37,205 bases of DNA from Methylomonas methanica (GTDB taxonomy: Bacteria; Pseudomonadota; Gammaproteobacteria; Methylococcales; Methylomonadaceae). Position 1 is the stretch's first letter; each line of letters begins with the position of its first letter. The notes below the pieces were generated by a model. It was not told where the DNA came from. It worked only from the letters and a program-made list of their open reading frames with translations, and made no database searches. The translations under genes and the position numbers were made by a program. The stretch is taken from positions 1 through 37,205 of the forward strand of contig NZ_LUUG01000108.1 in the NCBI RefSeq assembly GCF_001644035.1, written 5' to 3'. Shown piece after piece: positions 1 to 8,153 of this stretch.

Positions 1-172
1 TTCCTATCCTTCCGGGCAACTCGACTTTTCGGCTGCTTGGGTGGTGGCCCAGGACATCAAAGATAAAAAAGTTCAGATTTCGACATGCCCACATTGTCGA
101 TTCTGGGTTTTATTGAATGCGAGAGAAGAGCAGCTTACTGAACGCTGTGAAGTTTGCAAATCACGGATTTGA
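1..172 (+). CDS. FlhC-like zinc-binding protein, C-terminal fragment
   Basis: The reading frame enters from the left edge (first full codon at base 2) and stops with TGA at 170-172, leaving about 56 residues. The fragment has an LDFSAAWVV helix followed by CPHC and, 15 residues later, CEVC, which is a four-cysteine zinc site. The spacing and the preceding 'AW-V' helix resemble the C-terminal zinc domain of FlhC, the partner of FlhD in the flagellar master regulator, where four cysteines bind zinc. Only the tail is visible, so it could be a different transcription factor with a similar zinc ribbon. It lies 37 bases upstream of a small DNA-binding protein on the same strand and may be cotranscribed with it. 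Confidence 0.5.
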   Translation, partial: SYPSGQLDFSAAWVVAQDIKDKKVQISTCPHCRFWVLLNAREEQLTERCEVCKSRI

Positions 173-209
173 GTAATTTTTTTATAGTAAAGAAATATAC
201 AGGTGAGTG

Positions 210-404
210 ATGATTGGAAAACAATTCCTGACCATCTCTGATTTAACACATAGATACCAGGTCAGTAAAAGAACGATCTACCGCTGGATGAAACTGGAAA
301 ATAACCCGTTCCCGCAACCAAAGATCAATCAGGTGGGGACAACCTGCCTATGGGATCCGGATGAAATTGAGGCATGGGAGAGTAGAGCCAGCAAGACGGC
401 CTAG
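210..404 (+). CDS. AlpA/MerR-type helix-turn-helix DNA-binding protein
   Basis: A 64-residue protein built almost entirely of one winged helix-turn-helix. FLTISDLTHRY forms the first helix, QVSKRTIYRW is a clear recognition helix, and WDPDEIEAWE is the C-terminal strand and helix typical of AlpA-type excisionase/regulator proteins. Such proteins bind DNA as small transcription or excision factors and are common next to phage and integrated elements, though many are chromosomal. ATG 210 is preferred over GTG 207 because the AGG at 201-203 then lies six bases upstream. No integrase is visible nearby, so an excisionase role cannot be argued. Target genes are unknown; the adjacent prfC leader with its dyad (445-466) is one possible site. 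Confidence 0.7.
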   Translation: MIGKQFLTISDLTHRYQVSKRTIYRWMKLENNPFPQPKINQVGTTCLWDPDEIEAWESRASKTA

Positions 405-417
405 TGACAAATTGAGA

Positions 418-423
418 TATAAT
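418..423 (+). promoter_or_regulatory. Candidate -10 element upstream of prfC
   Basis: A perfect TATAAT sits about 75 bases upstream of the prfC start, just after the preceding gene ends. No good -35 hexamer lies 16-18 bases upstream, so this is a suggestion only. Confidence 0.35.
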
Positions 424-444
424 GCGACAAGACACGAAAGGATA

Positions 445-466
445 TGTACTTTGCAAATTTAGTACA
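445..466. promoter_or_regulatory. Dyad TGTACT-N10-AGTACA in the prfC leader
   Basis: Perfect inverted hexamers TGTACT (445-450) and AGTACA (461-466) lie between the candidate -10 box and the prfC start. The arms resemble half-sites of the E. coli Trp repressor operator, but the spacing here is ten bases rather than eight. It could be a binding site for a dimeric repressor or a weak RNA hairpin. Confidence 0.35.
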
Positions 467-496
467 AATTGACAATAAATCCAGATTCATACCTCA

Positions 497-2071
497 ATGG
501 AACTCACTGAATTCAAGCGACGACGCACTTTTGCAATCATCTCCCACCCCGACGCGGGTAAAACCACCATTACCGAAAAACTTCTGCTGTTCGGCGGTGC
601 GATTCAATTGGCGGGTTCGGTAAAAGGCCGGAAAGCGGCGCGTCACGCCACCTCCGACTGGATGGAAATGGAAAAAGAGCGGGGGATTTCCGTAACCACT
701 TCTGTAATGCAGTTTGAGCATAACGATTGCATCATCAATTTGCTGGACACCCCTGGCCACGAAGACTTTTCCGAAGATACTTACCGCACCTTGACAGCCG
801 TTGACTCGGCGCTGATGGTCATCGACGTGGCTAAAGGTGTTGAGGATAGGACCATCAAATTGATGGAAGTGTGTAGGCTGCGGGATACGCCGATCCTGAC
901 CTTCATCAACAAGCTGGATCGCGAAGGCCGCGAGCCGATCGAACTGCTCGACGAAGTCGAAAGCGTACTAAAAATCCAATGCACACCAATGACCTGGCCG
1001 ATTGGTATGGGCAAGCGTTTTAAAGGGGTTTATCAGCTGTATAAAGACGAGATTTTGCTGTTCAGTCCGCACCACGGTGGCCGTATCGCCAAAGCCGAGG
1101 TCATCAAAGGTCTGAACAATCCCAAACTCGACGAACTGCTGGGTTATCAGGCGGAAGAATTGCGCGACGAGATCGAGCTGGTCAAAGGCGCCAGTCATGA
1201 ATTCGATCACGCTAAATATTTAGCTGGTGAACAAACCCCGGTGTTTTTCGGTTCGGCGATCAATAATTTCGGCATCATCGAATTGCTGGACGCCTTCGCG
1301 GAATATGCGCCTGGGCCGCGTTCGCGCCAAGCAGAGCAACGCGAAGTCATGCCCGATGAAGAAAAATTCACCGGCTTTGTGTTTAAAATCCAAGCCAATA
1401 TGGACCCGGCGCACCGCGACCGCGTAGCCTTTTTGAGAATCTGTTCCGGTAAATTCGATAAAGGCATGAAGGTCAATCATGTGCGCATCGGTAAAAATAT
1501 CCAGGTCGCCAACGCCATTACCTTTCAAGCCGACAGCCGTAAAAACGTCGAGGAAGCTTATCCCGGCGACATCATAGGCTTGCATAACCACGGCACTATT
1601 CAAGTCGGCGACACCTTTACGCAGGGCGAAGCCTTAAAATTTGGCGGCATCCCCTACTTTGCGCCGGAGCTGTTTCGCCGCGTGGTGTTGAAAGATCCGC
1701 TGCGCGCTAAAGCCCTGCAAAAAGGTTTAATTCAATTGACCGAAGAAGGCGCTACCCAGCTGTTCCGACCACTGAAAAACAACGATTTGATACTCGGCGC
1801 GGTGGGTATTCTGCAGTTTGACGTTACTGCCCATCGCCTAAAAAATGAATATAACGTCGAATGCGCTTACGATGTTTCGCCAATCAATACTGTGCGCTGG
1901 GTCAGCGCGAAAAATCCGGCCAAGCTGGAAGAGTTTAAAAACAAGGCGTTCGAAAATCTTGCCGAAGATGGCGGCGGCTATTTGGTCTATCTGGCCAGCA
2001 GCCGGGTTAATTTGCAATTAACCGAAGAACGCTGGCCGGATATAAGCTTTAGTCAGACCAGAGAGCTTTGA
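497..2071 (+). CDS. prfC: Peptide chain release factor 3 (RF3)
   Basis: A translational GTPase that recycles RF1/RF2 from the ribosome after peptide release and contributes to post-peptidyl-transfer quality control in the cytoplasm. The 524 residues match the usual RF3 length (about 529). The G domain shows HPDAGKTT at residues 17-24 (P-loop), DTPGHEDF (G3) and NKLDREG (G4). Domain II follows, then the C-terminal RF3 domain ending near [14 protein letters not shown], a typical RF3 tail. The start at 497 gives [22 protein letters not shown], which matches the family N-terminus. No clear Shine-Dalgarno sequence precedes it. A hairpin terminator-like structure follows at 2111. Confidence 0.97.
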   Translation: MELTEFKRRRTFAIISHPDAGKTTITEKLLLFGGAIQLAGSVKGRKAARHATSDWMEMEKERGISVTTSVMQFEHNDCIINLLDTPGHEDFSEDTYRTLTAVDSALMVIDVAKGVEDRTIKLMEVCRLRDTPILTFINKLDREGREPIELLDEVESVLKIQCTPMTWPIGMGKRFKGVYQLYKDEILLFSPHHGGRIAKAEVIKGLNNPKLDELLGYQAEELRDEIELVKGASHEFDHAKYLAGEQTPVFFGSAINNFGIIELLDAFAEYAPGPRSRQAEQREVMPDEEKFTGFVFKIQANMDPAHRDRVAFLRICSGKFDKGMKVNHVRIGKNIQVANAITFQADSRKNVEEAYPGDIIGLHNHGTIQVGDTFTQGEALKFGGIPYFAPELFRRVVLKDPLRAKALQKGLIQLTEEGATQLFRPLKNNDLILGAVGILQFDVTAHRLKNEYNVECAYDVSPINTVRWVSAKNPAKLEEFKNKAFENLAEDGGGYLVYLASSRVNLQLTEERWPDISFSQTREL

Positions 2072-2110
2072 TAGCACATTCAAAAGCCAATCTTTTAAGT
2101 CGACACATAC

Positions 2111-2148
2111 GGAATCGCTTAGGCTAAGCGATTCCTAAAAAGCTTTTT
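2111..2148 (+). terminator. Probable terminator after prfC
   Basis: An 11-base perfect stem (2111-2121 with 2125-2135) and a three-base loop are followed by TAAAAAGCTTTTT. The T run starts about eight bases after the stem, so the structure is plausible but not canonical. Confidence 0.5.
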
Positions 2149-2206
2149 CGCAGCCGATACAATCCCCCGCAGCCGTTGATTGCCAACGAAAAACCCTGCG
2201 CCGCTA

Positions 2207-2270
2207 TACGCTAGCGTAAAAACACACCTCAATAACAGTTCGCTAAACACTTAATATTTATAGAAATATT
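2207..2270. promoter_or_regulatory. Two dyads upstream of the deacetylase gene
   Basis: TACGCTAGCGTA (2207-2218) is a perfect 12-base palindrome. AATATTT-ATAG-AAATATT (2253-2270) is a perfect seven-base dyad. Both lie in the leader of the deacetylase gene and could be operators, although the A+T-rich dyad may be chance. Confidence 0.25.
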
Positions 2271-2345
2271 TACGCAAGGGATATACACTGCCCCAGAAGA
2301 TCCGATAAAGATACGACTTTAAGCAACATCCGCAGGAGTAAGCTT

Positions 2346-3293
2346 ATGCGCACACTTTACTATAGTCACCCGGATTTTTTGGGCCACGACACCGGCGTCG
2401 CCCATCCGGAGAGCATCGACCGGCTCCATGTGATCGAACAAGCATTGTCGGCACCCAAATTTGCACAATTGCAACGAATCGCCGCCGATATTCCCACCGA
2501 CATCCAAGACAAGATTGGCTTGATACACAGCAAAGCCATGATTACGAAAGTACTAACAACGATCCCTGAAGAAGGTTACGCAAATTTTGACGCGGATACC
2601 GTGGTATCGCCCGGTTCCAAGCAAGCGGCTCTGCGAGCGGTGGCCGCAGTGTGCGATGCGGTCGATAGGATTTGCACCGGCCAAAATGCTAGGGCCTTTT
2701 GTGCCACCCGCCCTCCCGGCCATCATGCCATGCCGGATTATGCGATGGGCTTTTGCCTATTCAACAATATCGCCATTGCCGCCGAATATGCCCGCAGCCG
2801 CTACGGCTTAACCCGGATTGCCATTGTGGATTTTGACGTGCACCACGGCAACGGCACCCAAGCGGCTTTTTGCGAACAGCCGCAAGTGCTATATGCCTCC
2901 AGCCATCAATGGCCGCATTACCCCGGCAGCGGTCATCCCTCGGAATGCGGTGTCGGGAACATTATCAACGTTCCCCTCCCCACCGGCAGCGCTGGCGATG
3001 TGTTTCGGGACAAATATCGCCAGTCCATTTTGCCGGCCGTGAAAACATTTAATCCGGAACTGATTTTAATCTCCGCCGGTTTCGACGCCCATCGGGACGA
3101 TCCCTTGGCCTCAATCGGTCTTGTAGAAGATGATTATCGCTGGATTACCGATGAATTGATTAGCATCGCCGATGCCTGCTGCCAAGGCCGAATCATTTCA
3201 GCATTGGAAGGCGGCTACAATTTAAGCGCGTTGGCTAACAGCGTTGCCGCGCATGTCGGCAGCTTGATGGGGAGCCCAACTAGAGGCGAATGA
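2346..3293 (+). CDS. Histone deacetylase-family zinc amidohydrolase
   Basis: A 315-residue class II HDAC-like enzyme of the HDAC/AcuC/acetylpolyamine amidohydrolase superfamily. Members remove acyl groups from amines on proteins or polyamines using one zinc ion. The active site is intact: RPPGHH with the tandem histidines at about 126-127, DFDVHHGNG with zinc ligands D164 and H166, and SAGFDAH with the third ligand D247. Proteobacterial relatives act on acetylated lysines or small acetylated amines; the substrate here cannot be read from sequence. ATG 2346 has an AGGAG five to ten bases upstream and the usual N-terminus (YYSHPDFLGHDTG). It appears monocistronic, between prfC and a convergent P460 gene. 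The roughly 270-base upstream region holds the prfC terminator and two short dyads. Confidence 0.92.
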   Translation: MRTLYYSHPDFLGHDTGVAHPESIDRLHVIEQALSAPKFAQLQRIAADIPTDIQDKIGLIHSKAMITKVLTTIPEEGYANFDADTVVSPGSKQAALRAVAAVCDAVDRICTGQNARAFCATRPPGHHAMPDYAMGFCLFNNIAIAAEYARSRYGLTRIAIVDFDVHHGNGTQAAFCEQPQVLYASSHQWPHYPGSGHPSECGVGNIINVPLPTGSAGDVFRDKYRQSILPAVKTFNPELILISAGFDAHRDDPLASIGLVEDDYRWITDELISIADACCQGRIISALEGGYNLSALANSVAAHVGSLMGSPTRGE

Positions 3294-3320
3294 ACCGCCT
3301 CCCGTCTCAAAAAACTGCGT

Positions 3321-3800
3321 TTATTGTAGATTAGGCAGGGTATAAACGTAGTCGCTGTCTTTCATGGGTAAATGACAAGCAAAGCACGGTGCGGACTTTT
3401 CCTGGTCCAGCATTTTTAAGGTTTTACCTTCCCAAATGCCGAAGCCCCAACCACCGGTTTCCGCGTATTTCTTACTGTCTTTCACCATCGCTTCAGCGGC
3501 GGTGAATTCGCCCGGTACGGTTGCTTGTTCCCAGTTGGGATGTTTTCTTTCCGCCCATTTGATTTTGGCGATGATGCTGCCGTCCGGCCAAGGTTTTACT
3601 TTACCTGCACGAGCGGCATTGATAGCCACATGGTTGCCGACGATAGCCCGTATGCTGTTTTTGTCGTGGCGCAAGGATACGCCCAGCAAACGCCAGTCGC
3701 GGTAGTCGCCATGTTCCAGCTTTGTTTCTGCGTAGGCCATGTTAAACGGCGTTAAAACGGCAACGGCCAAGCATAAGCTGCTGAAAAAAGTTTTGTTCAT
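3321..3800 (-). CDS. Exported cytochrome P460-family haem protein
   Basis: A 159-residue periplasmic c-type haem protein. Residues 1-24 are a signal peptide with an AYA/E cleavage site. The mature part carries the P460 fold signature (DYRDWRLLG, WPDGSIIAKIKW, WGFGIWEG) and one haem site, CFACH, at 139-143 near the C-terminus. In characterised P460 a lysine cross-links to the haem and the enzyme oxidises hydroxylamine and nitric oxide; K79 or K81 in the PDGSIIAKIKW stretch are the candidates here. The start at 3800 is chosen because AAGGAGGA precedes it and the signal peptide begins there; a longer upstream frame lacks both. Close relatives include cytochrome c'-beta, so NO binding instead of catalysis is possible. 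Haem attachment would need the Ccm system encoded later in the window. Confidence 0.85.
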   Translation of the reverse strand: MNKTFFSSLCLAVAVLTPFNMAYAETKLEHGDYRDWRLLGVSLRHDKNSIRAIVGNHVAINAARAGKVKPWPDGSIIAKIKWAERKHPNWEQATVPGEFTAAEAMVKDSKKYAETGGWGFGIWEGKTLKMLDQEKSAPCFACHLPMKDSDYVYTLPNLQ

Positions 3801-3840
3801 CTTCTCGTCCTCCTTTATCTGTAATGGATACCAAGCCTTA

Positions 3841-3846
3841 ATTATA
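3841..3846 (-). promoter_or_regulatory. Candidate -10 element for the P460 gene
   Basis: A perfect TATAAT on the minus strand, 41 bases upstream of the P460 start codon. No clear -35 partner was seen. Confidence 0.4.
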
Positions 3847-4040
3847 CGCCGGCAAGTTGCGACTAACGCGTGTTCAATCAAGCTGAATAAAACTACGCAA
3901 TGACGATGGCGAATTAGCGGCAAAATCGGCCAAAGCAGCGGGTTTCCAAGCTAATCCGCCAACAGCAATTGACACTGACATGCTACCATTTTGCGAACTT
4001 TATCACGCAATACACCGATTACTTTCGAAAGGAATTCGCC

Positions 4041-6116
4041 ATGTCCGGCACCAATAAACAATTACCGTCCATTTTTTTCTGGGCTTGTGTCGCCCTGACC
4101 GGTGCCTTCGCCGTCGGCGGCATTGCCTTACAGCGCGGTGAAAGCATTAATAGTATGTGGCTGATCGTCGCGGCGATTTGTATTTACGCGCTGGGCTATA
4201 GGTTTTACAGCGCCTTTGTCGCCAGCAAAGTGTTGGTATTGGAGCCCAGCCGCGCCACACCTGCCGAACGTTTCGACGATGGCCGCGACTTTATGCCCAC
4301 CCACAAATGGGTGGTGTTTGGCCACCATTTCGCGGCAATTGCTGGCCCCGGCCCTTTGATCGGGCCTACACTAGCTGCCCAATTCGGCTATTTGCCGGGT
4401 ACCTTGTGGATTTTGATTGGGGCCGTTTTAGGCGGCTGCGTACAAGATTTCGTCACGCTGTTTTTTTCAATTCGCCGCGACGGCCGTTCCTTGGGACAAA
4501 TGGCCAAGGACGAATTAGGGGCGATCGGCGGCACCGCAGCCATGGTAGGCGTGATGATGATTATGGTGATCCTGATCGCGGTACTGGGCCTGGTGGTGGT
4601 CAATGCGATGAAACACAGCCCATGGGCGACCTCCACCGTGGCCGCAACGATTCCGATAGCCATACTGATGGGTTGCTATCTACACCACTTGCGGCCGGGC
4701 CGAGTTTTGGAAGCCACTTTAATCGGCGTATCCCTGCTAATTTTTGCGGTCCTGGGCGGCGGCTGGATCGATGATAACCCGACCATCCGGAGCTGGTTCG
4801 ATTACGACGCCCCGCAACTAGCATTAATGGTGATTTTGTATGGTTTCGCGGCGGCGGTATTGCCGGTCTGGCTTTTGCTTGCACCGAGGGATTATTTATC
4901 CACGTTCATGAAACTGGGCACCATCGCCGCGCTGGCGATTGCGATAGTAGTGCTGCGCCCGGAATTGAAAATGCCTGCCCTCACCCAGTTCATCGATGGC
5001 ACAGGACCGATCTTCGGCGGCAAACTGTTTCCGTTTGTATTTATCACCATCGCTTGCGGCGCGATTTCCGGCTTTCATGCCCTGATTTCCTCCGGCACCA
5101 CGCCCAAATTGCTGGCTAATGAGCAGGATGCTCGCTTCATCGGCTACGGTGCGATGATGATGGAATCTTTCGTCGCGATTATGGCGATGATCGCCGCCTC
5201 GGTACTGGAGCCAGGCGTATATTTCGCGATCAACAGTCCGGCCGGCATCGTCGGCAAGGAAGCGGTCGATGCGGTTGCCAAGATCAGTGGCTGGGGCTTC
5301 CCGGTGAGCGTAGAGCAGATGCAAACCCTGGCCAAAACGATGGGCGAATCGACGCTGTTCGCCCGTACCGGCGGCGCGCCTTCATTGGCGGTGGGCATGG
5401 CCAGCCTGTTCGCCCAAGTGTTCGGCGAGCACCTACTGGCAGCTTGGTATCACTTCGCGATCATGTTCGAGGCTTTATTTATTTTGACCACCCTCGACGC
5501 CGGCACCCGCGTCGCCCGTTTCATGCTGCAAGACATGCTGGGCAATGTGGGTCTGGCTAAATCCAACAGCTATCCCAGCATTTTGTTAACCAGCGGTTTG
5601 GTGGTGGGTGCTTGGGGCTATTTTCTGTACATGGGCACGATAGACCCATTAGGCGGCATCAACAGCCTGTGGCCCTTATTCGGCATCGCCAACCAAATGC
5701 TGGCGGCGATTGCCTTGTGCGTGGGCACTACGATATTGGTGAAGTCGGATAAGCTTAAATACGTTTGGGTCACCGCATTGCCATTGGCCTGGTTAATTAT
5801 CGTCACCAGCACCGCCGCCTGGGAAAAGCTGTTTGCCGCCGACTTACGGGTAGGATTTCTGTCTCACGCCGCCGATTTATCCGCCAAACTCGCCAACGGC
5901 GCACTACCGGCCGAACAAATCAAAGCTGCTCCGCATCTGATCTTCAACGACTATTTGAATGCCGGCTTGACCAGCCTGTTCATGCTGATCACCTGGCTAT
6001 TGCTGGCGGATACCTTGCGGGTCATATATTGCATCCTCGCAGGCAAAAGCTACCCGGAATCCAGCGAGTCGGCGCATATGCCTAGCCGCTTGGTGGAGGA
6101 ATGGGTGAGGGATTAA
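4041..6116 (+). CDS. cstA: Carbon starvation protein A family transporter
   Basis: An inner-membrane protein of 691 residues, close to E. coli CstA (701). It is rich in hydrophobic helices throughout and carries family blocks such as HHFAAIAGPGPLIGPTLAAQFGYLPG, GGCVQDF and FHALISSGTTPK. CstA and its paralogue BtsT take up peptides or pyruvate during carbon limitation; which substrate applies here is not evident. The start at 4041 (MSGTNKQLP) is chosen because GAAAGGA lies nine bases upstream. A longer frame beginning at a TTG at 3969 adds a segment with no ribosome site. The gene is divergent from the P460 gene and convergent with the CoiA-like gene. No CRP-like site was identified. Confidence 0.93.
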   Translation: MSGTNKQLPSIFFWACVALTGAFAVGGIALQRGESINSMWLIVAAICIYALGYRFYSAFVASKVLVLEPSRATPAERFDDGRDFMPTHKWVVFGHHFAAIAGPGPLIGPTLAAQFGYLPGTLWILIGAVLGGCVQDFVTLFFSIRRDGRSLGQMAKDELGAIGGTAAMVGVMMIMVILIAVLGLVVVNAMKHSPWATSTVAATIPIAILMGCYLHHLRPGRVLEATLIGVSLLIFAVLGGGWIDDNPTIRSWFDYDAPQLALMVILYGFAAAVLPVWLLLAPRDYLSTFMKLGTIAALAIAIVVLRPELKMPALTQFIDGTGPIFGGKLFPFVFITIACGAISGFHALISSGTTPKLLANEQDARFIGYGAMMMESFVAIMAMIAASVLEPGVYFAINSPAGIVGKEAVDAVAKISGWGFPVSVEQMQTLAKTMGESTLFARTGGAPSLAVGMASLFAQVFGEHLLAAWYHFAIMFEALFILTTLDAGTRVARFMLQDMLGNVGLAKSNSYPSILLTSGLVVGAWGYFLYMGTIDPLGGINSLWPLFGIANQMLAAIALCVGTTILVKSDKLKYVWVTALPLAWLIIVTSTAAWEKLFAADLRVGFLSHAADLSAKLANGALPAEQIKAAPHLIFNDYLNAGLTSLFMLITWLLLADTLRVIYCILAGKSYPESSESAHMPSRLVEEWVRD

Positions 6117-6121
6117 AGAAA

Positions 6122-6166
6122 GAAAAATGCCGTCCAATCCGTTGCTATGTAAGGAATAGACGGCAT
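6122..6166 (-). terminator. Terminator-like hairpin between cstA and the CoiA-like gene
   Basis: ATGCCGTC (6127-6134) pairs perfectly with GACGGCAT (6159-6166). On the minus strand the stem is followed by TTTTTCTTTC, so it would terminate the CoiA-like gene. The loop is long (24 bases), which weakens the call. Confidence 0.5.
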
Positions 6167-6181
6167 GCGTTATACCCATAT

Positions 6182-7015
6182 TCAGCAAGAAGAATTTGCG
6201 GCAGCTTTTAAATCGTTCTTTGCATGTTGTAACCAACGCTTATCGACGATCCAGTTCTTATAATCCTGACGCCATCTACCATAATAACGTTTTGCAATAG
6301 CCTTGACGATGGCATTAACTTTTGGATTATAGGCAACTACCTTTATGGCCAAGTCACCAAAGGGTAACTCCCTGAGAGAAACCCAAATACCATCGATCGT
6401 TATAATTTCTTCGGCATAACTTTCGATTTTATCGATTAAAATCTCATGGCTAACCAACCATTTTTTAATCTCGACATCATTGATAATCGCTTCCTGTACA
6501 TCCCGAGGATTGAAATTTTCCTGGTGAAACTCTCGCAGATCGATTTCTAGCGTCCAGATTCCAAGATCATTTAATTTGCCCTGTTTTTCATAGCCAACGA
6601 ATGAGCTATAAGCAACCTCGATTATTACCGGTGTATTCGCAGAATAGCCAATCAAATCGGGTATTACTCCTCCTAATGGCTTTTCAAGATCAATATTATC
6701 TAATATTAACCAACTTGGTTTCAGACCGTTTAAGTTCAGGGGATGCGATGCATCGTGGTATTTGACAAACGGGACAAGAAGACCACCTGACTCTTGAATA
6801 ACCCGTTTGGCGAACTGATGTAAAACAGTTTCATGATTTACCACGCAGGCAATCTTGTTAGATTCATGGGCAAAATGATGCTCCCGCTCGTCGCCTTTTT
6901 TAGCAACCATCCGCTCCCCGCAAACTATGCAGCTACAATTACAATTGAGTCCACGTTCTGTTTCGGATATGTGAGTAATACGATTTGCTTGATCTACTGC
7001 GAACTGAGTACTCAT
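6182..7015 (-). CDS. CoiA-like putative nuclease with N-terminal zinc motif
   Basis: A 277-residue protein resembling the competence-protein CoiA family. Residues 25-32 contain CNCSCIVC and residues 47-50 HHFAH, the CoiA-type zinc-binding start. A PD-(D/E)XK-like core follows, with PD at 119-120, the strand VIIEVA with E133, and a downstream lysine at about K144 that may replace the usual ExK lysine. Residues 225-270 (YNPKVNAIVKAI...YYGRWRQDYKNWIV) look like a small alpha/beta module reminiscent of the HARP/SMARCAL1 repeat; that part is a guess. Firmicute CoiA is needed for recombination of incoming DNA, whereas proteobacterial homologues are uncharacterised. The gene is A+T-rich compared with its neighbours and lies divergently from another accessory gene. 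AGGTAGG precedes the ATG at 7015. Confidence 0.65.
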   Translation of the reverse strand: MSTQFAVDQANRITHISETERGLNCNCSCIVCGERMVAKKGDEREHHFAHESNKIACVVNHETVLHQFAKRVIQESGGLLVPFVKYHDASHPLNLNGLKPSWLILDNIDLEKPLGGVIPDLIGYSANTPVIIEVAYSSFVGYEKQGKLNDLGIWTLEIDLREFHQENFNPRDVQEAIINDVEIKKWLVSHEILIDKIESYAEEIITIDGIWVSLRELPFGDLAIKVVAYNPKVNAIVKAIAKRYYGRWRQDYKNWIVDKRWLQHAKNDLKAAANSSC

Positions 7016-7116
7016 AGTTACCTACCTGTTAAGTGAGTTAAAGGAGACTTCAGTTTCATGATTTTTATTTTATTGCAACAGATACAAACACCCGTTGACC
7101 GGGTCCGCGAGGGCCT

Positions 7117-8121
7117 ATGCAACTGGTAATTCAATGCCTTAGTGAATGGTTGAGAGACAACCCTAGCGATACAAAAGCCCATCGCATTTTGTCTGCAATG
7201 GCTAAAGAGTCATTAATCAGACAAAGTGACACTGAGGTTATTCGGTATTTGGAGTCGCTAGATATTACAGAGGCATTAAACGAAAAAATGCGTAACGTTA
7301 GCGAAGCAACTGAATGGATCGATTGGAATCGGACAGTATTACGCTATTGGAAGTCCAGAGAAAACCAGATTATTGAGTTTGCGCGGAAATGTGGACTGGA
7401 TACTTATCCATATCCAGAAAGAATCAGCTCACTTGGCGGCCCAGACAAAACTAACTACGTTATAAAAACAAAACCAATACCAAATATTGACGATGATACA
7501 AGCAATCAAAATAAAGAACCCGATAAATCCAAGTTATCTGATTTCGATTCAAATATTATCGTTTATGAAATAGCCGAAAATGGTGACGTCGAACCCGCCT
7601 GGATAGTAAAATGGCTACTAAGAAATGGGCAAATACGCCTATCGAGTCGGCGAATGTTAATATTAATCACATTTTTGCTACTAATTGGAGGTATTGCAGT
7701 AATTATAGCTTTACTGGATTGGATTATTTTGACAATACCAAAACCAATCACAACAAGGGAATTAACTGCATTCCTCAGTGTTTTTCTTATCCCCTATAGC
7801 GCCTGGCTGTTTGTCATCAAACCGTGGTTCGATTTATTCGATCGGCGGATTGTAAAAGCATCCGAATTACTAGTATCCATGAATGAGAAATCCGCGCAAA
7901 TTGAGTTATTCCGCGATGGTGATTTAAGAATGATTCGATTGGTTCGTTATACCGCACCGTGCCCAATTTGCGGTTCGACCATTCATCTCGATAAAGGCGA
8001 ACCTGATTATCTGCACCGCTTAGTCGGGCGATGCTACGAAAGCCCCATGGAGCACGTCTTTAGTTTTGACCGGGTAACCCGACGCGGTATAACGTTGAGA
8101 GGTTCGGAGTTAAAACTGTAA
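7117..8121 (+). CDS. Unrecognised two-helix membrane protein with CPIC zinc-type motif
   Basis: A 334-residue protein that I do not recognise. Residues 1-95 are predicted soluble and helical, and 105-145 are a polar, low-complexity linker. Two hydrophobic segments follow at about 180-207 and 216-236, then a soluble tail. The tail contains CPIC at 282-285, with C306 and H313 as possible further metal ligands, in a sequence reading like a small treble-clef or zinc ribbon. Both ends would therefore sit on the same side of the membrane. CGAGGG precedes ATG 7117. Base composition is clearly A+T-rich (18 G+C in the 60 bases 7441-7500), unlike the flanking core genes, which suggests acquisition by transfer. 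Its only close neighbour is the divergent CoiA-like gene, about 100 bases away. Confidence 0.75.
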   Translation: MQLVIQCLSEWLRDNPSDTKAHRILSAMAKESLIRQSDTEVIRYLESLDITEALNEKMRNVSEATEWIDWNRTVLRYWKSRENQIIEFARKCGLDTYPYPERISSLGGPDKTNYVIKTKPIPNIDDDTSNQNKEPDKSKLSDFDSNIIVYEIAENGDVEPAWIVKWLLRNGQIRLSSRRMLILITFLLLIGGIAVIIALLDWIILTIPKPITTRELTAFLSVFLIPYSAWLFVIKPWFDLFDRRIVKASELLVSMNEKSAQIELFRDGDLRMIRLVRYTAPCPICGSTIHLDKGEPDYLHRLVGRCYESPMEHVFSFDRVTRRGITLRGSELKL

Positions 8122-8153
8122 CTTCGACTGTTACGCAATTGGACATGAAAAAT

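Noticed and set aside
3283-3301. GAGGCG/CGCCTC hairpin between the deacetylase and P460 genes as a terminator
   Set aside because: Only a six-base stem and no T run directly after it on either strand.
3801-3923. Longer start of the P460 gene at 3923
   Set aside because: It would bury the signal peptide, and a strong AAGGAGGA stands directly before the ATG at 3800.
3969-3974. TTGACA upstream of cstA as a -35 box
   Set aside because: A perfect -35 hexamer but no acceptable -10 at 15-19 bases; not called as a promoter.
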